From Nitrospirota bacterium (GTDB lineage Bacteria > Nitrospirota > Nitrospiria > Nitrospirales > Nitrospiraceae), in contig JAHWYE010000015.1 of the NCBI GenBank assembly GCA_020028195.1, positions 1-12,385 on the forward strand: DNA of 12,385 nt. Direction: 5' to 3'. Within the stretch, counting starts at the first letter, position 1. Each line of letters opens with the position of its first letter. Of this stretch, positions 5,301 through 11,683 are shown piece after piece. Position numbers and translations under genes: made by a program. The notes under the pieces are model-generated. The model had not been told where the DNA came from. It searched no databases and saw only the letters and a program-made list of their open reading frames with translations.

Positions 5301-6464
5301 TCATCGAGTGAGTGCTTTCACCCGTCGGCGAGCGAGAGCGGCTCGGTCGGCTTCTTCCGGAATTCCTTCCACTAAGGCCAGGTAGGTTTCATACTCAGAG
5401 ATCGCCAGCTTGGGGTTGACCGCTTCGTAGGCCTCCGCCAAGTTGAAGCGTGCGAGCGGATAGTTCGGCCGGAGGCTCACGGCCTTTTCAAAGGCCTTGA
5501 GCGCTTTTTCCTGATCACCGAGCTGTTTGTAAACATCGCCAAGATTGTTCAGCACCTCCGGTCGGTTGGGTTGAATCACGAGAGACTGCTGGATCGCGTC
5601 CCTGGCTTCCTCCAGTTCCCCCTTTCCTTTCAAGGCCAGCCCCAGCTTGTGGTAGGCTTCTGCGAGTTGCACCTTATTGGAGAAACCGTGCTTGATCGCC
5701 TTCTGATAAGCCACGACCGCGATGTCGTCGTTGCGTGTGCCACAGTAGGCGAGGTGAGCGGCCTCGCCCCTCGCAAACTCTTGAAGCGCCGGGAAGAGCT
5801 CCTTATCCTCGTCGCCCTTACTATCCGTGCGCAGACTGCTTTTGCTCTTGTCGGTCCCCCCGACTCGGGCCAGGAACTCTTTTCGACGTGGGGACAGCAG
5901 GGTGGCATAGGGGTCTACCGAAAAGGAAGCGAGTAGCAATGACGGAACGTCAGCCCCGCCGAGGACGATGTATTGAGTCGTACTTTTTTCATCGCCAGTC
6001 ATATACAACGCGCTGGTATCAAGGTTGGCTCGGCTCCCTACCTGGGCGACGTTGACATAGAACTCAAGCGTCGGCTTGAGCTGGCTCAGAGTCTCCCGCA
6101 GCACCGGATAGGGTTTCAGGTTGAGACCGATGGGGAAGGTAAAGAGCGCGCCGACCAATAGCCCATCCTCGTCGAAGAAAAATGACTCCTCAGCCCTTGA
6201 CTCACTGTGGCTAGCGGCGATCCGCACTTCCTCCCCGCTTCCCCAGACCACTCGACGGAGCAAGGCTGCCTCTCGACCTCGCAGGAAGGCCGCCTTCTTA
6301 TCGCACAGCCGGGCCGATTTGAGGAGAATGAGGTCGCTGGCGGAAGGGGGAAGATTCGAAGGTGGGTCAGCCGCGCAGGCGAACGAAACCAGCCCTATCG
6401 CTACAGCAGTCAGAGGAAGAGCGACACGACTCCGCTTTCGGATGTCACGCAGGCAAGAAGGCAT
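5301..6464 (-). CDS. exported TPR-repeat protein of unknown function
   Basis: Predicted secreted or periplasmic protein of 387 aa. A basic n-region (MPSCLRDIRKRSR) and a hydrophobic stretch (14-30) are followed by ACA-A at about 29-32, a plausible signal peptidase I site. C30 is not in a canonical lipobox. Residues about 40-200 form a domain I do not recognise, with strand-like segments such as SFFFDEDGLLVGALF. Residues about 234-366 hold three to four tetratricopeptide repeats, the clearest at 302-335 with LNNLGDVYKQLGDQEKALKAFEKA. TPRs usually mediate protein-protein contacts. I start at ATG 6464 because the longer frame opens with a TTG at 6500 and its extra 12 residues would spoil the signal peptide. 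The ribosome binding site (AGGG) is close to the ATG. A strong terminator lies just upstream, so the gene needs its own promoter or readthrough; I see no convincing one. Confidence 0.85.
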   Translation of the reverse strand: MPSCLRDIRKRSRVALPLTAVAIGLVSFACAADPPSNLPPSASDLILLKSARLCDKKAAFLRGREAALLRRVVWGSGEEVRIAASHSESRAEESFFFDEDGLLVGALFTFPIGLNLKPYPVLRETLSQLKPTLEFYVNVAQVGSRANLDTSALYMTGDEKSTTQYIVLGGADVPSLLLASFSVDPYATLLSPRRKEFLARVGGTDKSKSSLRTDSKGDEDKELFPALQEFARGEAAHLAYCGTRNDDIAVVAYQKAIKHGFSNKVQLAEAYHKLGLALKGKGELEEARDAIQQSLVIQPNRPEVLNNLGDVYKQLGDQEKALKAFEKAVSLRPNYPLARFNLAEAYEAVNPKLAISEYETYLALVEGIPEEADRAALARRRVKALTR

Positions 6465-6504
6465 TACCCTGCAGAAGGTCCCGAAATGGCTTTGACTCAA
6501 AACA

Positions 6505-6530
6505 CGAAGGGCCCTCGGAAGGGCCCTTCG
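6505..6530 (-). terminator. strong hairpin terminator after the lipoprotein gene
   Basis: A perfect 10-bp inverted repeat, CGAAGGGCCC (6505-6514) and GGGCCCTTCG (6521-6530), encloses a 6-nt loop. On the minus strand it is followed by TGTTTTG, a short U tract, and it begins 33 nt after the lipoprotein stop codon. On the plus strand no T run follows, so termination should be leftward only. Confidence 0.75.
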
Positions 6531-6563
6531 AAACCGGACAGATGACCGACGACCTCAATAGAG

Positions 6564-6905
6564 TTAGGGGGACGCCAGAGTCCACCGCTGCGAATCCACC
6601 ATCGCGTCTTCGCTGTTGTACCCAAACACGCCGGGCATCAAAGACGTCACGAAGTAGATCGGTCGATTGACGAAGTAATCTACAGCCACCCCCAGTGGGT
6701 TCCCCATAAACGCCACCCACCGTAGTGGATGATCGTTCAACGGCGAAGCGGCTCGGGGATTTGTATAGACCAAGGACGTGCTATCCATGGTGGAGTAAAT
6801 GCTGGTGGGTTGATTATAGACAACCATCTGTTGTGATCCACCACAGCCCCCTACGAGCAAAGCGACCACCACGACCAGTCCTGCTAAGATTCGTAATTCC
6901 CCCAT
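6564..6905 (-). CDS. small lipoprotein of unknown function
   Basis: A 113-aa protein with a lipoprotein signal: hydrophobic segment ILAGLVVVVALLVGG (6-20) ending in lipobox VGGC with C21 as the lipidation site. The mature part is about 93 aa and contains a distinctive block, PLRWVAFMGNPLGVAVDYF (about 61-79) followed by NRPIYFVTSLMPGVFGYNSEDA (80-101), which could be membrane-associated or beta-rich. I do not recognise the family. It somewhat recalls YceK-type small lipoproteins, but I cannot support that. The start has a good ribosome binding site, GAGAGG, 6 nt upstream. The gene is a single transcription unit with its own strong promoter (6930-6958) and terminator (6505-6530). Confidence 0.8.
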   Translation of the reverse strand: MGELRILAGLVVVVALLVGGCGGSQQMVVYNQPTSIYSTMDSTSLVYTNPRAASPLNDHPLRWVAFMGNPLGVAVDYFVNRPIYFVTSLMPGVFGYNSEDAMVDSQRWTLASP

Positions 6906-6929
6906 GCGACACCTCTCTTTTCCCTTGAG

Positions 6930-6958
6930 AGATTACCGACATCCTGGAGAGATGTCAA
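6930..6958 (-). promoter_or_regulatory. sigma70 promoter of the lipoprotein gene
   Basis: On the minus strand a consensus -35 TTGACA (plus 6953-6958) and TAATCT (plus 6930-6935) are exactly 17 bases apart. Initiation near 6923 gives a leader of about 18 nt containing the ribosome binding site. This is the closest to consensus in the window, suggesting constitutive, fairly strong expression. Confidence 0.7.
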
Positions 6959-7094
6959 TAAGTCTAGCTCAAGCCTGCCAGTCTGTCCAGTAGATTAATA
7001 GATGCCTGCAGCGGCCGGATGATCGGTCAAAATCCAGCAGTTGTGACTCTCATTTGGGTTGACGTGGCGTCCAGTGTGGTCGTTTTCGTGGTCA

Positions 7095-7169
7095 TGGTGG
7101 GCGATACTGGTATCGAACCAGTGGCCTCTTCCGTGTGAGGGAAGCGCTCTCCCACTGAGCTAATCGCCC
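7095..7169 (-). tRNA. tRNA-Val(CAC), CCA encoded
   Basis: A 75-nt class I tRNA on the minus strand. Acceptor GGGCGAT (plus 7163-7169) pairs with ATCGCCC (7099-7105), followed by discriminator A and an encoded CCA (7095-7097). D arm GCTC, AGTGGGA, GAGC. Anticodon stem CTTCC/GGAAG with loop CTCACAC, anticodon CAC at plus 7135-7137, reading GUG. T arm ACTGG, TTCGATA, CCAGT. No clear terminator is seen between it and 6960. Confidence 0.97.
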
Positions 7170-7180
7170 ACGTGCGCGCG

Positions 7181-7210
7181 AGTCTATCACGCTGGTCAAA
7201 GACCCGTCAA
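7181..7210 (-). promoter_or_regulatory. extended -10 promoter of tRNA-Val
   Basis: On the minus strand TTGACG (plus 7205-7210) and TAGACT (plus 7181-7186) are 18 bases apart, with TGA directly before the -10 hexamer. The architecture is the same as the dksA promoter. Initiation would fall about 5 nt before the mature tRNA. Confidence 0.6.
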
Positions 7211-7246
7211 CGAACTGAAGCCGGGCGCGGGGCACGAGACGCGAGG

Positions 7247-7334
7247 CTAGCGCACGGTAGATTCCTGCTGGTGCTTCTAAGTCGTGCGCGACTAGCGTGC
7301 GGCTCAAATCTCATCACTCATGGCTATGAGCCGC
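7247..7334. repeat. cluster of short direct and inverted repeats upstream of trmFO
   Basis: CTAGCGCACGG (7247-7257) recurs as CTAGCGTGCGG (7292-7302), 9 of 11 identical. Between them AGTCG (7280-7284), loop TGCG, CGACT (7289-7293) forms a small hairpin. GCGGCTCA (7299-7306) pairs perfectly with TGAGCCGC (7327-7334) around a 20-nt loop. No T run follows either hairpin, so these are not ordinary terminators. They lie in the 250-bp gap between the divergent tRNA-Val and trmFO promoters. Confidence 0.45.
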
Positions 7335-7368
7335 AGCCTCTTGCCATTCGCATGGTCTTCTTCGTAAC

Positions 7369-7398
7369 TTGACATCATTCAAATACGGCCCGTACAAT
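7369..7398 (+). promoter_or_regulatory. sigma70 promoter of the trmFO-xerC-hslVU operon
   Basis: Consensus -35 TTGACA (7369-7374) and -10 TACAAT (7393-7398) are separated by 18 bases. Initiation near 7405 gives a leader of about 19 nt with a GGAG ribosome binding site (7410-7413) ahead of the trmFO ATG. The tight gene packing downstream suggests it drives the whole cluster, at least through hslU. Confidence 0.7.
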
Positions 7399-7423
7399 CG
7401 CTTCTCGATGGAGATTCAAGTGG

Positions 7424-8740
7424 ATGCGCGATGATGTGGTCATCGTGGGAGGAGGTCTAGCTGGGTCGGAAGCAGCCTGGCAAGCGGCGACGCGAGGCGC
7501 GCGCGTGACGCTCTACGAGATGCGTCCTAAGGAACAGACCCAGGCCCACAAGACCGGGCTGCTGGCCGAGTTGGTCTGTTCCAATTCCTTGGGGTCGGGC
7601 GATGTTCTGAGCGCGTCGGGGATTCTGAAGGAAGAGATGCGACGCCTGAACTCCTTGGTGATCCGTGTCGCAGACGAAGTTCGTGTACCGGCTGGTTCGG
7701 CGCTGGCCGTGGATCGCGAGCTGTTTGCGCAACGGGTCACGCAAGCCTTGGAGAGTCATCCGAACGTCCGGATCATTCGGGAGGAGATCAAGGACATTCC
7801 GACCGACTGCGTGTGTGTGATCGCCACCGGTCCTTTAACATCCGATAACCTCACCGCCGCCATTCGGGATCTGACGCATTCAAGAAATCTCTATTTCTTT
7901 GACGCGATCTCGCCCATTATCGACGCGGACTCCATCAACATGGATGCCGTGTTCCGGGCCTCCCGCTATGAGAAGGGCGGGCCGGATTATGTGAACTGTC
8001 CCATGGACGAGGCAACCTACGATCGGTTTCACGACGCGCTGGTCAAGTCGGAAAAAGTCCAGCCGAAGGAGTTCGAGAAGACCTCCTATTTCGAAGGCTG
8101 CATTCCCATCGAGGTGATGGCGGAACGTGGGCGCCAGACTATGCAGTTCGGGCCTTTGAAGCCTGTGGGGCTGGAAGATCCCAGAACGGGCACTCGCCCC
8201 TATGCGGTCGTTCAGCTTCGGGCCGAGAACATCCATCGCTCCTGTTACAATATGGTGGGATTTCAAACAAAGCTGACCTACCCGGAGCAACGTCGGGTGT
8301 TCCGCATGATCCCGGGCCTTGAACGGGCCGAGTTCCTCCGGTACGGGAGCCTGCACCGGAATACCTTCGTCAATGCACCGCACCTGCTCAGAGACACGCT
8401 GCAGCTCAAGGCTCGCGGCACGGCCTTTTTCGCGGGGCAAATCGTGGGGGTGGAAGGCTATACTGAATCTGCTGCGATGGGTGGGTTGGCCGGCGTTAAT
8501 GCGGCCAGAGGGCTCGCGGGGCTTCCGCTGGTGACCCCTCCGCCCACGACGGCCTATGGCAGTCTGATCACCTACATCACCACCAGCGACCCCCGCCACT
8601 TCCAGCCGATCAACACCAACTTCGGTCTGTTCCCTCCTCTGCCGAGCCGGATCCGCGACAAGGACGAGAAGCGGCGCCTGATTGGTCAGCGTGCGCTGGA
8701 GGATCTCGAGGCATGGAAGACGCGATCCGGGCTTTCGTGA
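7424..8740 (+). CDS. trmFO: folate/FAD-dependent tRNA (uracil-54-C5)-methyltransferase TrmFO
   Basis: Makes 5-methyluridine (ribothymidine) at position 54 in the tRNA T loop, using methylenetetrahydrofolate as carbon donor and FADH2 as reductant, unlike SAM-dependent TrmA. The 438-aa protein begins with a dinucleotide-binding motif VVIVGGGLAGSEAAW (5-19) for FAD. The family signature ELVCSNSLGS (49-58) continues into GILKEEMRRLNSL. C52 and C226 (in YFEGCIPIEVMAERG) correspond to the two catalytically important cysteines of B. subtilis TrmFO. A late FAD-binding segment around FFAGQIVGVEGYTESAAMG precedes a conserved Pro-rich tail. The start at ATG 7424 fits the promoter, GGAG at 10 nt, and the motif position. 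The last 28 bases overlap xerC. The trmFO-xerC-hslV-hslU order is shared with Bacillus and other phyla. Confidence 0.97.
   Translation: MRDDVVIVGGGLAGSEAAWQAATRGARVTLYEMRPKEQTQAHKTGLLAELVCSNSLGSGDVLSASGILKEEMRRLNSLVIRVADEVRVPAGSALAVDRELFAQRVTQALESHPNVRIIREEIKDIPTDCVCVIATGPLTSDNLTAAIRDLTHSRNLYFFDAISPIIDADSINMDAVFRASRYEKGGPDYVNCPMDEATYDRFHDALVKSEKVQPKEFEKTSYFEGCIPIEVMAERGRQTMQFGPLKPVGLEDPRTGTRPYAVVQLRAENIHRSCYNMVGFQTKLTYPEQRRVFRMIPGLERAEFLRYGSLHRNTFVNAPHLLRDTLQLKARGTAFFAGQIVGVEGYTESAAMGGLAGVNAARGLAGLPLVTPPPTTAYGSLITYITTSDPRHFQPINTNFGLFPPLPSRIRDKDEKRRLIGQRALEDLEAWKTRSGLS
8698..8702 (+). promoter_or_regulatory. ribosome binding site of xerC inside trmFO
   Basis: GGAGG lies 10 nt before ATG 8713, within the last codons of trmFO. 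It supports a xerC start that overlaps the trmFO end by 28 bases. Confidence 0.65.
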
Positions 8741-9648
8741 CGTTTCTTGAGGTAGAACGGGGAGCGTCCCGCGAGACGATTCGCAACTATCAATCGGACC
8801 TGCGTCAATTTTGCTCCTTTATGAGCACGTTCCGTCCGGCCACCGCGACTGCGCTTTCGCCCGATGACGTGGACTCGTTCGCCATCCGCAGCTACCTGGC
8901 GTGGTTGGACCGGAAGGGAGAGAAGAAATCCTCGCTGGCGCGGAAGCTGGCCACGCTCAGAAGTTTCTATCGGTTCCTGACGGAGCAGGGCCGAACCAGG
9001 CAGAATCCGGCTGCCGAGGTCAGGACGCCGAGACAACCGCAGCACCTGCCGCGAGTCCTGACCAAGGACGACGCCGACGCGCTCATGGAATTTCCCGAGG
9101 GAGACACGGTGCTGTCCCTGCGGGACCGTGCGATCCTCGAAACCCTGTATTCCACCGGGGCTCGTGTGAGCGAACTGGTCGGCATGAATCTGGACGACCT
9201 CAACCTGTCCGACGGGCTCGCCCGGCTTCGGGGCAAAGGGCGAAAGGAGCGCCTGGTGCCGGTCGGTGCGGTGGCAGTGGCGGCGATCAAGGAGTATCAT
9301 GCTGCTCTCCGGCACTCAGCCTTGGGGCAGACTCCGGCCTTTCAAAACAGCAGGGGTGACCGTCTGACCGCGCGCAGCGTGGAACGGATCGTGGCAGCCT
9401 ATTCCAGTCGCCTCCCAGGGGGACGCGTGAGTCCCCACGCGCTTCGCCATTCGTTTGCCACGCACCTTCTCGACGAGGGCGCAGACCTCCGGGCAATCCA
9501 GGAGATGCTCGGCCATGCCTCTCTCGGCACGACACAAAAATATACGCACCTGGCAACAGATCAACTGATGGCTGTGTATGACCGCACTCACCCGAGGGCT
9601 GGACGGGCACCCGGCAGTCAGAACAAAGGTGGATCTACGCCGTCATGA
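8713..9648 (+). CDS. xerC: tyrosine recombinase XerC
   Basis: Site-specific recombinase that resolves chromosome dimers at dif near the replication terminus, normally with XerD. The 311-aa protein has an N-terminal SAM-like core-binding domain (about 1-95, with SRETIRNYQSDLRQF at 19-33) and a C-terminal catalytic domain. All expected residues are seen: R151 in STGARVSEL, K175 in RGKGRKERLVP, H242 and R245 in PHALRHSFATHLL, H268 in LGHASLGTTQ, and the nucleophile Y277 in QKYTHL. The family usually ends near YDRTHPRA (289-296). Here 15 further residues follow, and their codons carry the hslV ribosome binding site. XerC rather than XerD is inferred from the trmFO-hslV context, where Bacillus has codV. 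Sequence alone does not exclude XerD. Confidence 0.92.
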   Translation: MEDAIRAFVTFLEVERGASRETIRNYQSDLRQFCSFMSTFRPATATALSPDDVDSFAIRSYLAWLDRKGEKKSSLARKLATLRSFYRFLTEQGRTRQNPAAEVRTPRQPQHLPRVLTKDDADALMEFPEGDTVLSLRDRAILETLYSTGARVSELVGMNLDDLNLSDGLARLRGKGRKERLVPVGAVAVAAIKEYHAALRHSALGQTPAFQNSRGDRLTARSVERIVAAYSSRLPGGRVSPHALRHSFATHLLDEGADLRAIQEMLGHASLGTTQKYTHLATDQLMAVYDRTHPRAGRAPGSQNKGGSTPS

Positions 9649-10181
9649 AAATCCACTCCACCACCATTCTTTGCGTCAGGCGAGAGGGCAGCGTGGCCAT
9701 GGGCTCAGATGGACAGGTCACCGTGGGAACCACGGTCATGAAGAGCAATGCCCGCAAGCTCCGTCGCTTGCACCGTGATCAGATCTTGGCCGGCTTCGCC
9801 GGCGCCACGGCTGATGCCTTCACTCTGTTCGAGAAGTTCGAGCTCAAACTGGAGGAATATCGTGGCAACCTGACCAGGGCGGCGGTGGAACTGGCCAAAG
9901 ACTGGAGAACCGACCGGGTGCTGAGGCGGCTGGAAGCCCTGCTGGCCGTGGCGGACCTCGACTCTTCCTTCGTTATCTCCGGCACCGGCGACGTGGTCGA
10001 ACCGGAGGATGGCGTCCTGGCGATTGGCTCCGGAGGGCCCTATGCCCTGGCGGCTGCGCGAGCCTTATTGAACCATTCGGCCCTGGACGCGCGAGCGATC
10101 GTCGAGGAGTCCATGCGGATCGCCGGCGGCATTGACATCTACACGAATCAGCAACTCGTCATCGAAGAACTCAAGCGCTGA
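9645..10181 (+). CDS. hslV: ATP-dependent protease peptidase subunit HslV (ClpQ)
   Basis: Threonine peptidase forming the double-hexamer core of the HslUV (ClpQY) protease, a bacterial relative of the proteasome beta subunit, in the cytoplasm. The 178-aa sequence starts MKIHS followed by TTILCVRREG. Removal of the five-residue propeptide would expose T6 as the N-terminal nucleophile, as in relatives that carry a propeptide. The GDGQVT-type block is present as GSDGQVTVG (20-28), followed by the very conserved AGFAGATADAFTLFE (49-63), ELAKDWRTDRVLRRLEALLAVAD and AIGSGGPYALAAARAL. The ATG overlaps the xerC stop in ATGA; the ribosome binding site AGGTGGA is about 11 nt upstream, inside xerC. The next gene, hslU, starts 12 nt after the stop. 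Confidence 0.97.
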   Translation: MKIHSTTILCVRREGSVAMGSDGQVTVGTTVMKSNARKLRRLHRDQILAGFAGATADAFTLFEKFELKLEEYRGNLTRAAVELAKDWRTDRVLRRLEALLAVADLDSSFVISGTGDVVEPEDGVLAIGSGGPYALAAARALLNHSALDARAIVEESMRIAGGIDIYTNQQLVIEELKR

Positions 10182-10193
10182 AGGCCATCATCC

Positions 10194-11594
10194 ATGCCTG
10201 AGCCCCGTAAGAAGCCACCCAGCCTCGACCGCCTGACGCCTCGCCAGATCGTGGAGGAACTGGATCGTTACGTCATCGGCCAGCAGGACGCCAAGCGCAT
10301 GGTGGCCATCGCGTTGCGCAACCGCTGGCGACGGCAACAATTAGGCCCAGACCTTCGCGAGGAGGTCATGCCGAAGAACATTATCATGATCGGCCCGACG
10401 GGCGTCGGCAAGACCGAGATTGCGCGACGTTTGGCGAAGTTGGCCCAGGCCCCCTTCCTGAAAATCGAAGCCTCCAAGTTCACCGAGGTGGGGTACGTCG
10501 GGCGTGATGTGGAATCCATCGTCCGCGACCTCACGGAACTGTCGGTCAGCATGGTCAAGGCGAGCTGCCTTGAGCTGGTCCGACAAAGGGCTGAGCAACT
10601 CGGAGAAGAGCGGTTGCTCGACCTCCTGCTTCCGCCCGCAGGCCCGAAACCGGCAGCCGGCGTCCTTGATGAGACGGGCCAGGAGGGCGCTCACTCGGCT
10701 GGTTACGAATCCTATGAGGCGACACGCTCGAAACTTCGACTCCAGTTACGCGAAGGGAAGCTGGATCACCGCTCTGTGGAGGCGGAAGTCAAAGAGCGGA
10801 GCGTTCCCATCGGTGTGATCTCGAACGTCGGCGGCATGGAGGAGCTCGAAAGCGGTCTCCGGGAGATGTTCGGGGGCCTGTTCCCGGGTAAGAAAAAGAA
10901 GCGCGTCATGAAGGTGCCCGAGGCGTTGAAGCATTTGACGCAGGACGAAGGACAGAAGCTGATCGACATGGACGAGGTGATCCGGGAAGCGGTGACCAAG
11001 GTGGAAGAAGCGGGGATCGTGTTCCTGGACGAGATCGACAAAATCGCGGGGCGCGAGAAAAGCGGGGGGCCGGATGTGTCCCGGGAAGGGGTGCAGCGAG
11101 ACCTGCTGCCCATCGTCGAAGGCTCGACCGTGACCACGAAGTATGGTCCGGTCCGAACCGATCATATTCTGTTCATCGCTGCCGGGGCGTTTCATGTCGC
11201 CAAGCCCTCTGATCTGATACCGGAGCTGCAGGGGCGGTTCCCCATTCGAGTCGAACTCGAGCCCCTGACCAAGCAGGACTTCGTTCGCATCCTGACCGAG
11301 CCGCGCGGCGCGCTGGTGCGGCAGTATCAGGCGCTGTTGGAAACGGACGGGATTAAGCTGGACTTCACTCCAGATGGATTGGAAGAGATCGCCGCGACCG
11401 CTGTGCAGGTGAACGACCGCACCGAGAATATCGGAGCCCGGCGCCTCTTCACGATCATGGAGCGGCTCTTGGAGCAGGTGTTGTTCGACGCCCCTGAATT
11501 AACTGAGCAGAAGATCCTGATTGATGCGCAGTACGTGAAGGACCGACTGAAGGAGATTGTGAAAGACGAGGACCTCAGCCGGTTCATTTTATGA
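10194..11594 (+). CDS. hslU: HslUV protease ATPase subunit HslU (ClpY)
   Basis: AAA+ unfoldase that recognises, unfolds and threads substrates into HslV. The 466-aa protein shows an N-terminal block TPRQIVEELDRYVIGQ (15-30), Walker A GPTGVGKT (67-74), the pore loop GYVG (100-103), an intermediate (I) domain of about 115-235 with a variable Gly/Ala-rich segment at 148-170, Walker B IVFLDE (275-280), an arginine-finger or sensor region GRFP (347-350), and NIGARRL (412-418) of the sensor 2 region. It ends LSRFIL; the extreme C-terminus of HslU inserts between HslV subunits to activate them. It is slightly longer than the E. coli protein (443 aa), through about 10 extra N-terminal residues and the I domain. 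Weak AAGG precedes the ATG. It is co-transcribed with hslV. Confidence 0.97.
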   Translation: MPEPRKKPPSLDRLTPRQIVEELDRYVIGQQDAKRMVAIALRNRWRRQQLGPDLREEVMPKNIIMIGPTGVGKTEIARRLAKLAQAPFLKIEASKFTEVGYVGRDVESIVRDLTELSVSMVKASCLELVRQRAEQLGEERLLDLLLPPAGPKPAAGVLDETGQEGAHSAGYESYEATRSKLRLQLREGKLDHRSVEAEVKERSVPIGVISNVGGMEELESGLREMFGGLFPGKKKKRVMKVPEALKHLTQDEGQKLIDMDEVIREAVTKVEEAGIVFLDEIDKIAGREKSGGPDVSREGVQRDLLPIVEGSTVTTKYGPVRTDHILFIAAGAFHVAKPSDLIPELQGRFPIRVELEPLTKQDFVRILTEPRGALVRQYQALLETDGIKLDFTPDGLEEIAATAVQVNDRTENIGARRLFTIMERLLEQVLFDAPELTEQKILIDAQYVKDRLKEIVKDEDLSRFIL

Positions 11595-11605
11595 CACAGC
11601 CGCGA

Positions 11606-11652
11606 GGCGAGTGGCAGAGGCAATAGGCAGAAAAGCCCTGTAGCCACTTGCC
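11606..11652 (+). other. imperfect hairpin in the hslU-argB gap
   Basis: GGCGAGTGGC (11606-11615) pairs with GCCACTTGCC (11643-11652) over 10 bp including one G-T wobble, with a 27-nt loop. No T run follows, so it is not a standard intrinsic terminator. It could stabilise or process the mRNA between the protease genes and argB, or be incidental. No promoter is evident in the 89-bp gap. Confidence 0.35.
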
Positions 11653-11673
11653 CAAAGCCCCAAGCCTAACGCC

Positions 11674-11678
11674 GGAGG
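11674..11678 (+). promoter_or_regulatory. ribosome binding site of argB
   Basis: GGAGG lies 5 nt before ATG 11684. A nearer ATG at 11680 is out of frame and soon meets a stop, so 11684 is the start. Confidence 0.7.
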
Positions 11679-11683
11679 CATGC

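Noticed and set aside
7200..7293. Possible degraded fourth copy of the ffs-flanking repeat next to tRNA-Val
   Set aside because: Some resemblance in GC-rich words and a GTCG/CGAC hairpin, but no alignment across the core and no GTGTACC or GGTGTCGC block.
8713..9648. xerC as an integrase of a mobile element
   Set aside because: Its length, motifs and place between trmFO and hslV are those of the housekeeping dimer-resolution recombinase. No attachment repeats or phage genes are present, and neither tRNA gene is adjacent.
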